Shown here: positions 24,355-34,818 of the stretch, piece by piece
Layout of the letters: every line of letters starts with the position of its first letter
Position numbering within the stretch: the stretch's first letter is position 1
Source: Phoma sp. XZ068
Lineage: Eukaryota; Ascomycota; Dothideomycetes; Pleosporales; Didymellaceae
Direction of reading: 5' to 3'
Assembly: GCA_004835665.1 (NCBI GenBank)
Contig: RBKR01000024.1
Span: forward strand, 558,001 to 622,000
DNA length: 64,000 nucleotides
The notes under the pieces: model-generated
What the model saw: the letters and a program-made list of their open reading frames with translations, nothing else
Database searches by the model: none
What the model was told of the DNA's origin: nothing
Translations under genes and position numbers: made by a program

Positions 24355-25227
24355 CTAGTGTCCGACCGCCGCCGCAGCAGCAGCAGAGAATCGGTCACCC
24401 AGCGGTGTCGCAGCATCAACAATTCTCCTCATCTCATCCGCCTCTTCGCGCGTCAAATCAACATCCCTTGACGCCCAATTTTCTTCTGATCGCCTTGGCT
24501 TGGTTGTGCCAGGAATTCCAATCATTCCTTGAGAAGCAACCCATGCGAGTGCAATCTTGGACGTGGTGCAGCCTTTCCGTGCCGCAAGTTTCTTGATCTC
24601 CTCGACGACAGCTTTGTTCTTGTGGAAGTTCTCGCCTTGGAATTTCGGAACTATTGCGATATTAGATAAGTTTGGAGACTCAGCACAAAGCAATAACGTG
24701 TACGTACCTGTACATCGGAAGCATTCCTTTGCCAAGCCATCTGGCGAATTGTAGCCGAAGTTGTCTACAAGCCATCCATGACCTAGCGGACTGAAAGCTA
24801 CGTATGCAACGCCAAGTTCTTTCGCTATGTCAATTAAGCCGTTTGTCCCGTGTCCCGTTTCGAAAGCAGAGTATTCCGCCTGCATAGCATCAATTTTCGC
24901 AACTGTCACTTGATCAGTGAACAGAACCTCCCAAATAATTATTTACAACTCACTTGAGTTGGCCTTGCGCAGAGTCTTGGCTGAGAATTCTGAAAGACCA
25001 ATGTACTTCGTTTTCCCAGCTTTGCGAAGGTCATTCAGAGCTGGGATGGAATCCTCAAGAGGAGTTTTCGGGTCAATCCGGTCCAAGTAGTAGAAGTCAG
25101 GAGTAAAGCCCAGTCTCTCAATGGTACCTTCAATGTACTCCTTAATGTGACCGGGGGAATTATCGACACCAGCCTCGCCGTTAGGCAAGGACGTGGCAAT
25201 AAATCGTCGAAGGTATGAAGCTTGCAT
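24355..25227 (-). pseudogene. 5'-truncated aldo-keto reductase (AKR), probably inactive
   Basis: Three exons (25227..24954, 24908..24708, 24650..24355) splice into a 256-codon frame. The introns are GTGAGT...CAAG and GTACGT...AATAG (57 bp). The product matches the C-terminal two-thirds of YakC-type aldo-keto reductases: NGEAGVDNSPGHIKEYIEGT, RKAGKTKYIGLSEFSAKTL, GVAYVAFSPLGHGWL, KIALAWVASQGMIGIPGTTK. The N-terminal barrel strands with the catalytic Asp and Tyr are absent upstream. The segment that should hold the catalytic Lys is shortened, and the catalytic His of YYxHR is Asp here (YYLDRID, residue 49). The C-terminus is complete. Either the 5' end was lost by rearrangement or this is a remodelled gene; redox catalysis seems excluded. 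Confidence 0.7.
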
Positions 25228-28200
25228 CGAGAGTTAGGTAGGAAAAGCATGATTTATCTGCTCGTTGTAAGGACATCTCGTCTAGTGTAGATAATTTGCA
25301 CTAGTCATCAGCCTGCATTAGCGTCCTGATGGTCGTCACCATGACCGGACTGTCACCTAAACTCGTAACTCAATGGCTTTAGCACACTAGGTTTAAAGGC
25401 CGAATTTTAGCCGATAACAGCTGGGTTGGAACGCATCCTGACGCGGATGGAAAACAATGGCCTGCCTACTTCCCTTGTCTCCTGTGCCCGTCCATGAGAT
25501 TATTTCTAGCGCTCAGAAGGTCTCTTGGGATCCCTAGCTCATCAGAACTTCAGAAGGCCACACGGGAGTCATTCAATGGTGTGCTGGGCAGAGCCATAGC
25601 CATACAGCTTCTCTCAATAGTCTTACTCGAGCGTTGTAGGAGCCAGGATAGCTCGTCGCTGCGTCTGTAATCACCAGCTACTTCGGTAAATGCGTACACT
25701 CAATGTGAGCCCTATCTTCTCCAGATCATGCTACGCGAAGGATCCTCAACGGAAGGACATTCACGGGTAAATACTTGTCTTGACCATCAATGTTGACAAG
25801 AGGATAGCATTCAACAAGACTTTACCGATTTTCGTCCACCAAGGCGAGCACAGCGATGGAACATAGATGCCATGTAGCTTACAGACAAGGTGTAGATGAC
25901 GGTCACCCACCTGCTCAATTCAGCAATCTCGACGATGCATTATCTGCAAACGCCATCCCGGCATCGCGGTTGTAGTTGCTGAGGACCACTTCTTCAATTG
26001 TACCGACGTTGAAGATCTGAGATGACGTCGTGTCGTAATCTGAAGGGGGCTCCCATCAATGGTCACTCCAGGAGTTCGAAAGTCAAGCACTGGGATATTA
26101 GTTCTTACATCTGACCATCGTAAGGTCTATTGGGAACTCTTGAAGAAATTTCCCAGATTGAGGGGTTTCCCAGGATTTAAGTTTTTCCAGGCCAGGGTAC
26201 CGTTGGTAATGACTTGATCGATTCTGATTTTGTCAGCACAGGTGTGATTGCGGTTGTCGAAGACTCAAGACATCCTTCCTACATATGGAAATGAGATTGC
26301 CGAACACACCAGCCTCATTCTCAGTAAAATTGGTACGGTGAACGCCCGTCACAGCGAGACGATGAGCGTGATAGGCCCACACAGTGACATTGCCGGTCGT
26401 GATACAAGGCAAAAATAGCCCAGAGGTACTGAGCGGCAAGGTGAGAGGGAAACAACTCAGAGGGACTCCATTTTCGGCGATGAGACTTGATGCAGAACGA
26501 GTACCATGAATTTGCCGTGTTGGCAAGCTGAGTAACAAGGTAAGGTGCACTCTTGGTAGAACTCAAATAGTTTCCGATGCTTCCGCGCGTAGTCATTCGC
26601 AACGTCCCTTGATTAATCAGGCAATTAATCTAGAATCCACTACTTCAAATCGAGATCCGAGCAATTAGACAAGCTGTATGTATCTTGCAAAGCGCAAATG
26701 CAGATCTCGCCGTTATCAGCACTTTGAGATAATATGTTGGTAGATCAGCTGAAACCCTTGCTAAATCTTCATGACATCTCAAGTGCAATTGCTGCAGCCT
26801 CCAGCTACCTGCATCAGTACAATAGCTTGTTCGAATATCTAACACTTCAAACAATTGTAGCCATCCATCTCAAATATATCTTCTCCGCGTGAAGATCAGA
26901 CGAGCGCCCACAAGAGATTTCTCAAATACTAATTATACTTTGAGGATGTCGTCGCCTTTAGTGACATCCTAGTGCTAAATTTGAGCCTGCTACGAGAACC
27001 CGTATTAGAGAAGTCAGAATGCAAGCGTCGTCTACGACTCAATGCACGACCCCCCATCATTGTCCCAGCACGCCACCCAATCTAGAAATTCTACATCAGG
27101 AGAGAACATCAAACCGATAACGAAACATCATGTGATAGATTCTAAATCTGGCTGCATTTACGTTCAGGAGGATCTGTAGCGGCCGAATTGGAGCCCACCT
27201 GGATTAACTACAGAAGTGATGGTATCTCCGTTGCACCAAACCTGTATGTTCCACAAGGTAATTTTTCAACGAACACAATTAGTAAACATCGCCTAGCAGT
27301 TGTTGTTGGTTAACCCTAGGCCGGTAACACCGCCTCATACAATACGCATCTTACCTCATACCGCTGGTGACGTAGCGCCACGACTACTTGTCTTCTATCA
27401 AGAAAGCCAGCTAGTATCAAGCACCGCGGGGCCATGTCCAAATTGCGCCAGATTAGCATCTCTGGTATCAACTAGAGACGATCGCCCCCTACCGTAGCTA
27501 TGCGAACATGAACCTGATCTCGCCACGACCTCTTTTGATATTACTGGGGCTCTGACGCTGATGCATTGTATATGGGTCGGAGAGCCGTCGAGATCGCCCA
27601 TGAGCTTCAGGAGCTTATCATTGTTCCAAGAAACATGACACAACCCTGTCTGTAAGATTACACCAATGTAAGTCGATTCGGGTTGGTAGAGGCCTTTACC
27701 AGATGTTTTTGAATTGTGTTTGAAGGCACCATGTGAAAGTAGCACTTAGAGAGACAAACAGATGTGAGTTGACTCGGTGCACCTTTTTCGTTCTCGAAAT
27801 TCTCGACTACATATACAAGCGAACACCCATCTTTAATGTTGTAGTTCGCGTTTCCACAGGGATTCTTGCTGCTAGAAGATAATTCTGGAAGAAGTTTTCA
27901 AGGCGTTTTGTGCCGCCTAAATGCTCCAGAGAATAGTATTGCCACCATTGCTGTTCGTCAGCTCGCGCTGTGGGGTAGGGGGCGAACAATAAGGACTACA
28001 AACGAAGTGAAGAGCTAGAGAGGTGGAGAGGTGATGGTCAGAGGACAGACAGGCTAAGGCACAAGGCTGAAGGACCATTGCTGACGGCTGACGGCTGACG
28101 GCCCACGACCCGCCTAGCGCCTGCGCGTGCTTGCATGTGGCAAGGCTGAGCCACCTTGACCTGGCCAGCGCTCGCTCGAACATATCAGCGCTTCCACAGC

Positions 28201-28757
28201 CAACGACGCAAGCAGACTCCTTTGCAACAGCAATTCTTGAAAAACGAGCCTATTGAGGGTCGACGATGGGTACGTGCTGGATTAGAGGTACACACGAAGA
28301 TGTAAGAGTCTTTGGCATTATCAACGGCTTCTCTGGTGATGCTCAGATGGCTTATTGAAGTTAGACTGTAAGGGAAAGCGCATCTCCATCACATCAAGCG
28401 TCTGAGGTGTGTACTAATGGCTTGATTAACATGAATTGCATTGTCGAAACTAACTAGGTGCTTGCACAAGGATTTGTAGTAGGTGGGTCTACCCGATTTG
28501 TACATAGGTTCCAGGCAATCAGGAGCTGCAACTTCTACGGCTCAACATGAAGCATGACAAGAGAGCTGTGCACAAGTTACTAGACGTTAGGATTACACCC
28601 TATATACTCTTTCCCGTTGCTGTCTACATTTGCGCTTTGACGCAGCCCGTCACATTCACTAGCTTCAAAGTCGATTGGAGGTGTAAGCATGGGATAGTGG
28701 TATCAAGAGTGTAGGTTGTGTTTATTGAAGAAGAGTGACGATGCAGCTTAGATGTAG
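25228..28757. other. Long region without a supported gene
   Basis: About 3.5 kb, more AT-rich than the left part. Weak minus-strand frames (26233-26602, 27398-27745) lack ATG starts or homology. No missing 5' part of the aldo-keto reductase could be found here. Confidence 0.4.
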
Positions 28758-29495
28758 TGGAGGAGTGAAGCAATCACTGCAGTAGCGCCGGCTTACAAGA
28801 GGCATGGCAACCTTCCAAAGGATGTGCAATGGCCAGACAGCAAGAACGTTGGGAAGGACTTCTTGTACTTTGGCATAGAGAAGTGGCAGCAATCGGGATT
28901 CCCCGTCACTAAGGACCCGAACCAACGTCAGCAGGCAAACGATGCACTCCTAGGAGCTGGATTCGTCTGTATGCAGCTGAGAGGACGGACGAGCGACGAC
29001 GTCAACCAGGCAGCAAGCGACATCGAAGACTTTCTTGGCCTAATAGAGGTGTCAGTCCACAGAACAGGAGACGTGACCAGAAGGAGGCAAGTTATCAACG
29101 ATGGCCTAGGCACGACCAAACAAAAGCGAGTCGTTGTCACTGGCATAGGGTTCATGGGCAAGAGCAAGGTGTGTCTCCAAGGTCGCAGGCCTGATGCGGG
29201 AAGAGCCCGTAGGCTCCGCATGATGTCGCTGTCGCTGTCGCTGTCCAGAGAGACGAGCGTTTGGCTGACGAGCAACAGCTTCTGGAGCGTGTTTTGGGTG
29301 GACGTGGGCAGCGAGCCGACTGCTCAGGAGCAACTTCTTAGCCATCGCGAAGGCGCTCGGATCGGCTTTGGACACCGTGGACGACGCGCTCCGAGCGCTT
29401 GCGAACACCAGAAAAAGCTGGCTGCTGGTTCTAGACAACGCCGACGATGTCGAAGTCAACTACGCACGATACATACCGTCTGGCGCCACTAAGAG
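28758..29495 (+). pseudogene. NB-ARC-type STAND/NLR-like ATPase fragment, frameshifted
   Basis: The frame opens after a TAG at 28755 and reads as protein (HGNLPKDVQWPDSKNVGKDF) into a nucleotide-binding P-loop, VVVTGIGFMGKSKVCLQ (about 29130-29180). Downstream the NB-ARC order is kept in shifting frames: VAGLMREEP, FWSVFWVDVGSEPTAQ, LAIAKALGS and the Walker-B-like KSWLLVLDNADD (about 29417-29449), then YARYIPSGA. At least two frameshifts are needed, and a CTGTCG microsatellite interrupts the linker. The homology ends there: no winged helix and no TPR or ankyrin repeats follow. Fungal proteins of this class act in incompatibility and defence signalling. This one cannot make a complete ATPase. 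Confidence 0.7.
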
Positions 29496-29654
29496 CTCCA
29501 GACGCTGTCAAAACTCGTGGCTGTACCATTGCTAGGCCCTCCTAAGCGTAGTGTAGGAAAGGGAAGAATTCGGCCTTATCAGTGAGTATTGCAGAGTATT
29601 CGAGGGTTTCAACTTAGAACTTACCAAGGTAGAGCTAACTTCTAATGAACGATC

Positions 29655-29910
29655 AGAGGGGCGCAGAGGAGCGCAGATAGGCAGATAGGCAGATAGAGTC
29701 CAGTAATGCTCAGTATAGAGGAATTTAGTGAATTCTCCAAGGCCTTGACCGTGATTTTATACAGTACTAAGCTATCCTTCTTGATTCAGGATAATGCTCA
29801 GTGGCAAGAATAGGGCCTCGGAAGAGGAGCAACCTGAGACCGCTGAAAACAGCTCCTAGGCTGAAAACGGACTCCAAACGCTAAAAACGGACTCTATACG
29901 CTAACTATAC
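29655..29910. repeat. Short imperfect tandem repeats
   Basis: Two simple arrays. Near 29655-29697 GCAGA/AGGCAGAT units are repeated (gcagataggcagataggc). At 29844-29910 three to four imperfect units of about 20 bp start with gctgaaaac or gctaaaaac and contain ggactc. No known element is recognised. Confidence 0.55.
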
Positions 29911-30408
29911 CTAGTAGAAGCTAAGCAAGAGCGACGACTGTATATCAGGGTGGAGTAGGCATTTGTCCAACCACACGACTATGAGGCGTCAGCTCCCCAC
30001 ATTTGGCAACCTCATTTTTGCACTTCAGCCCCAGCTGATCTAAGTCTAAAGACCTTCAATTCTTACCTTTAACAAAAGGCTTTGATACACTGTCTGATGC
30101 TGAATACTTAGCTAACACTTAACTCTCAGCACTTCGTCCGCGTAAGTCCCCCACGAACATGGTGGACATTCCTTCATCACATATCTCAGATGGCTAACTT
30201 TCGGGAAAGTCCCAATGCTGGCTCCCACATCCGGAGCGATTTTGTGATGCTTCTCGAGGATCAAATAATTGAATGCTGGCTTGGGGTCTCATTGTGACCT
30301 GATGTCTAAGGACCCACAGTCTATTGCTCGCGCTTTTGCTTCCAAAGATGCGCGTTGCGCCTGACGCGCAGTCCACACCTTGACGGGGCTGTGCTGCAGT
30401 GTGCGTTC

Positions 30409-30858
30409 ATGTTCTTAGCAACCCAGTACGAGCTGGATTTTACTTTGTTGCCCGAATACTGGCCTCGAAGCGGAGTGTTCAGCACGCGCTCTGTATTCTT
30501 GAACGTGCTTATCTACTCAGTCGATGGCTCAATAGATGTCGTTGCTCGAGAAAGCATTCAGTCATTGCAACAAGAGGAAAACAGTGTTCTTAGGGTGGTC
30601 GCAAGCTTGACAAAAGAGTTGGACCTTGCTGGCACCCTCGAGCGAAGTGACGAGGATGCGAGAACTATACACCGCATGGGCGCCGCTGTCGTAAGGCTAT
30701 GGGCGGGCACTTTTAGTGATTCACATGTGTTCCGCATCATGGATTCTATTGGTGAGGCTCTTACGTTGGCAGCTGACCTGTTAGAACAAGCGGTACATAC
30801 CTCGTTTCTCATTTCTTTATGTCTAGTCCTCGTTATATTGGAGGTAACGCCTGTGTAA
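30409..30858 (+). CDS. Hypothetical protein fragment, about 149 aa
   Basis: From the first in-frame ATG at 30409 the product is mostly helical-looking (SIQSLQQEENSVLRVVASL, IMDSIGEALTLAADLLEQAV). It ends in a hydrophobic segment (FLISLCLVLVILEV) that could be a membrane helix or read-through beyond an exon. The frame is open upstream without an ATG for 18 more codons. It could be an internal exon of a decayed gene; there is no recognised family. It lies between the NB-ARC and NTF2-like relics. Confidence 0.35.
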   Translation: MFLATQYELDFTLLPEYWPRSGVFSTRSVFLNVLIYSVDGSIDVVARESIQSLQQEENSVLRVVASLTKELDLAGTLERSDEDARTIHRMGAAVVRLWAGTFSDSHVFRIMDSIGEALTLAADLLEQAVHTSFLISLCLVLVILEVTPV

Positions 30859-30959
30859 GACGGAGAATGAGTTAGGTTGATAAGCATCCAGTCTAACATT
30901 GTCCTGCATTTCAAATTCCATTTCTAAGCTCCCCACGCATGAAACCCCTTCTTAAGAAT

Positions 30960-31323
30960 CACTTACTCTCCATCTTGTTTTGAACGTGTGTGGTTGTCTG
31001 TATAATTGACACCAGCAGCGTCTTGCCCCACGTCTGTCAACTTTTACGACTGCCGTCGTTGGCGTCCTTGAGATGATATCACAGTGGGCCATGATGATAC
31101 TGGGGGCCGCGCCGTGCGTGTCCATTTATGTCCATAGCTTGTTGATTGGTCCACCGAGCAGAGCACCGTCAGGAGCAAAGCCGTACATGACAGCATCTTT
31201 GTGGAAGGACTTCGCTACTTGTTCAGAGTCGCCAATCTTTAGTCCTGCAACGTAGTGCTCGACTACCGCAATGGCTGCGACGTGGTCGCTGGTGAGAATA
31301 GTTTTGACGTTTGTGGTAGACAT
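30960..31323 (-). pseudogene. NTF2-like (SnoaL / lumazine-binding-2 type) protein, frameshifted
   Basis: ATG at 31323 begins a good N-terminus: VEHYVAGLKIGDSEQVAKSF, HKDAVMYGFAPDGALLGGPI. This is the usual opening of the NTF2-like superfamily found in small fungal enzymes. It stops at 31126. The rest of the domain is still legible in shifted frames: RGAAPSIIMAHCDI, TPTTAVVKVD and YTDNHTRSKQDGE, the last standing for the usual YTDxHTLxKxDGkW. Two frameshifts and a loss of the very C-terminus make it a pseudogene. Function when intact is unknown. Confidence 0.65.
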
Positions 31324-31767
31324 ATTTCGTGTTTTCTTTTCCCGTCTTCATCAGTTGACGTGATAATTAGAAACTTGGTTCGAGGGCCTATGTTGGCTTG
31401 ATATCAAGGTAATTGTATGCTGGTGGTCAACCTTGAATAACTCCAAGTTTTATTTGTATATTCTGCAGGCTGCACATGCCGCTCATGAGCACAGGGGTTT
31501 CTAAATCGCATAACGCTGCGTTCTATTGGTTGTGTCGGCTTGTTTGGTGAATCGTGTGGGGCAAAACTTTCTTCGTTAGCTGTAGAAATCCTTGGGTTAG
31601 AGAAACCATTGGGGAAAATATGGCCGGGTTAGATACGAGACAAGACCATCCAATATTGACTACGAATAGCAGATTGGCTCGCTCATATATAAGCGGAAGC
31701 TTCCCATCCACAGGATCTTTCAGTCATTTAAATATCATTTCCCTCATTTTGGTTTTAAGCTTCAAAT

Positions 31768-32200
31768 ATGACCTCCAATCCCCGAAAACAGCCAATCCGT
31801 ATGGGGTCATTGGACTCTCTACCAGCGGTGGATGGGCAGCAACAGCGCATCTGTCCTATCGTCGAAACACTACGAAGTACAAAGTTACTGCGATTTGTAA
31901 CTCGTCACTCCAGACTAGTGAACAGGCTATTCGACACTACGGATTCGAGTCGGCTAAGGCCTCCATTTCGGTGCAGGCAATGTGCGCAGCAGACGATGTT
32001 GACCTTGTTGTATACGCCGTGGCATTCGTTTCGCACTACTAACTTATCAAGCCCGCCATCGAGGCTAAAAGAGACGTTTACGTAGAATGACCGCTTGGCA
32101 TTTCGAAAAAAGAGGCTGAGGAGTTGGAGACACTAGCAAAAGCCAAAGGTGTGCGGACAATGATTGAATTACAGGGTTATGTCTCTCACATTCCTGCTAC
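31768..32200 (+). pseudogene. GAL80-like Gfo/Idh/MocA oxidoreductase fragment
   Basis: ATG at 31768 (MTSNPRKQPIR) leads, after a frameshift, into a Rossmann start GVIGLSTSGGWAATAHLSY. Then follow KYKVTAICNSSLQTSEQAI and DDVDLVVYAVAF. After another shift comes LIKPAIEAKRDVYVE, a TGA where Trp is expected, then PLGISKKEAEELETLAKAKG and VRTMIELQG. This is the NAD-binding half of GAL80-type proteins. The sequence is cut about 20 bp before the end of the adjacent pogo element, and I found no C-terminal half on its far side. The TGG-to-TGA change fits C-to-T mutation on the other strand. Confidence 0.75.
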
Positions 32201-32218
32201 CGGTACTTTACGCGACCT

Positions 32219-33995
32219 TACCGTGATCGGCCAGCCGATGCGCACGGTCACCTGATGCGCACCCCACCTCAATTCATCTTGTTTTTGAACCTATTATAGC
32301 TCAACACCACAATGCCTTACAAGAAGCCCTTGCAGAGATAGATACATTAAAACCAGGAGTAAAATTTTCATACCAAGCACTTGCCAAAAAACATGGTTGC
32401 AGCCGAGATCAACTTTGACGCGTCAACACCAAGGTCAGGTCACTCAGGTGATACTCCACCAACAAGAGGCATTGCAGCGACGTCTAATCCACCCACGCGA
32501 TGAGGTAGAGGTTGTAAATATATCAGAGAGCTTACAGAGAGGCACCTTATGCCTTCAAGGCAAATGGTAACTAATTTTGTAACGCCTCTGTGTCGTTGGG
32601 AGCCTTCCGAGAGGTGGATAACCCGCTTCCTCAACCGTCACGCCGATGTACTTCTTCCTGCGTGGACCACGCCTATGGAAGCTGGTCGTCACCACGCTGA
32701 TTCTAGTGAGAAGTACCAAGTATACTTCGAACTACTGCACAGCAAAATGGCCGAGTACAACGTGCTACCTGAGAATACCTACAATATGGATGAGAAGGGC
32801 TTTGCGATTGGGGTCACTGGGAGGAGTAAACGGATCTTTGACAAGGTACTATACCACCAAAAGCACTTCAGGCAGAGTCTCCACGATGGTAACCGCGAGT
32901 GCGTAACCCTCCTAGCGGCAATATGCGCCGATGGATCAGTACTACCGCCTTGCATCATCTATCCAGCAGCTGGGCGAGCTGTTTAGGCGAGCTAGGTAGC
33001 CCTAATTAACCTAAAAAAACATGATATCTTCTTTACCACCTCACCTACTGGTTGGACGAACGACGATTTAGGTTTGACGTGGCTTGAACAGGTGTTTGAG
33101 CGGTACACTGCACCAAAATCTCGTAGAAGGTGGCGCCTACTTATCCTAGACGGTGATGGTAGCCATATAACGAAGGCCTTCATCGACTACTGCGACGCTC
33201 ACAAGGTACTATTGATGGTCTATCCACCTCACTCCACCCACACGTTGCAGCCGTTGGATGTGGTTTGCTTCAAGCCGCTCGCCCAAAACTACACCAAGGA
33301 GCTAGATGCTTGCACTCAGAGAGGCCAAGGCATGGTCTCTATAAATAAGAGCGACTTCTTCAACCTATTCTGGCCGGCTTGGGTGAATACCTTCACCAAA
33401 ACGTTGGTTGAGACGTCCTTCTCAGCCGCAGGTATTCACCCACGCAACGCCGACGTTGTACTCGATAAGTTCAAGCCACCAACTCTAATTAAGCTCGCAA
33501 CTCCGCCTGAACAAACAGCACCTACCGCTGCACCTAATGCACCAAATTGGCTAAAAGCCAAGTCTCTATTGCGGGAGGTTGTGGGGGATGAAGTTAGTAG
33601 TCAATTAGGCCCGCTTGAACAGGCTATCCACCAACTCCACGTGCAGTTTGAGTTGGTACAACACGAATTAGAAGAGGCCAAAACAGAGCTGGCGACTCAG
33701 AAAAAGAAGCCAAAGAAGCAGAAGGTACTACCTCTATACACACGTCGAATTGAGAGGCATGGCGGCGCAGTTTGGTGGAGTCCTTGATCTAAACAAGAGG
33801 CCGACGCACGTGACCGCGCAAATGAGGCCTATGAGGAGCAGTTGGAACTGGAAAAGGCGACTAAACGAGAGCTTCAACAGACCAAAAAGCTACTACAACA
33901 AAAAGAGAAGGACGAGAAGCAGGCGCGGCGTACAGCAGAGAAGGAGGAGCGGGCCCGGGTCAAAGCTGTGAAGGCTGCTGGGACAGCACCACCTG
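32219..33995 (+). mobile_element. Decayed Fot1/pogo-type (Tc1/mariner class) DNA transposon
   Basis: The left end appears to start near 32219, after a TA, with gtgatcggccagccgatgcg. An internal near-repeat of gatgcgcac occurs twice within 45 bp, as in many terminal repeats. The transposase relic follows. I could not find the matching right terminal repeat. The coding sequence fades at about 33995 against a minus-strand sequence of different origin, so the 3' end is probably lost. It truncates the GAL80-like relic. Confidence 0.65.
32308..33990 (+). pseudogene. Fot1/pogo transposase, multiply broken
   Basis: N-terminal helix-turn-helix: LAEIDTLKPGVKFSYQALAK, then KHGCSRDQL and a TGA. After two frameshifts comes a CENP-B-like DNA-binding part (ERWITRFLNRHADVLLPAW). 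The DDE/DDD catalytic core is recognisable: YNMDEKGFAIG (first Asp), LLILDGDGSH (second Asp, about 33148) and YPPHSTHTLQPLDVVCF (third Asp). The last two lie in a separate open frame starting at about 33074. A lysine-rich coiled-coil tail (ELEKATKRELQQTKKLLQQK) follows in yet another frame. At least four disruptions preclude function. Confidence 0.85.
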
Positions 33996-34124
33996 TGTTC
34001 CTGCAGCTTTACTTCGTCTCTGAGCGCGCCTTCTTTCTGTGTTTGCGGCTTTCTTTTCTTCTGCTGAAGCATATTTGGGCAGCCGACCTCGCTTTTTTGG
34101 ATTGTCAGTAGCTGCTGCTGGCAT
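33960..34124 (-). pseudogene. N-terminal fragment with a GRxPKYA motif, unknown element
   Basis: ATG at 34124 starts 54 codons, MPAAATDNPKKRGRLPKYAS followed by EEKKAANTERRRAQRRSKA, then a stop. Short basic N-termini of this type (AT-hook-like GRPPKY plus a Glu/Lys/Arg helix) are common at the start of fungal repeat-encoded proteins. The rest is absent because the pogo relic abuts it. Minus-strand open sequence farther upstream (about 34473-34300, LQGRRYAVLNFDDKTKPHLD) may belong to another fragment. Confidence 0.4.
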
Positions 34125-34818
34125 CCCAAGCTGACTGTGAAACGATGTATATGTTACGAGCCTAGCAGCGGCACGCGCGAATAACATTGCTGTCTACTGT
34201 AAGCAGGATCGAGGTGTTAATGACGGCAGAAAAGAGCAGCAACAGGAAGGATGGGGTGCAGAGATTCAGCTCTCGGAGCTGCACGATCGGTACAGCAGAA
34301 CAACATACACAGTTGCTTAAGGGGTCAATCGGCCCGTATGGCTTCTGGACAGGCGATTTGTTGCGAGATCGCGGATTAGGCTTAGTGCTGTCCTCAAAAT
34401 CCAGATGGGGCTTAGTTTTGTCGTCGAAATTCAAAACGGCGTAGCGCCTTCCTTGCAGCTCGAACTGCCCCAATTTCTGATCACTACAACGCGATAACGA
34501 AACGCAATTAGGATAATCTACTTACAGCAGCTAGAAACAGACTGTTGAAAGTATATATGCTTGAAGTCGAAGTTCTCTAATTTGATGTTAAGTGTTCGTG
34601 TTATAGTGCATGTCTAACGAATAAGTCGCTCTATACATTTAGACCAGCCAATCACACTGTGGGTGCTTGTACTTTGGCTTGCTCCGCGCTTGTTTGCGTC
34701 GCGTCGCAACGCGTCGCGTCGCGGCCCAAACTGTTGAGACACGAGTCTATGCGTGCTTAATATTTAGATTGCTTCTCCTTCACTTCTGGACGTGTTTACA
34801 CCCACATCCTTTGTCTTA

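Noticed and set aside
28824..29492. One 222-aa protein across the NB-ARC relic
   Set aside because: The frame leaves the NB-ARC sequence after the P-loop and rejoins only in part. The rest is frameshifted read-through.
34680..34735. gcgtcgcgtcgcaacgcgtcgcgtcgcg as a transposon terminal repeat
   Set aside because: No partner repeat found; it looks like a simple GC-rich near-palindrome.
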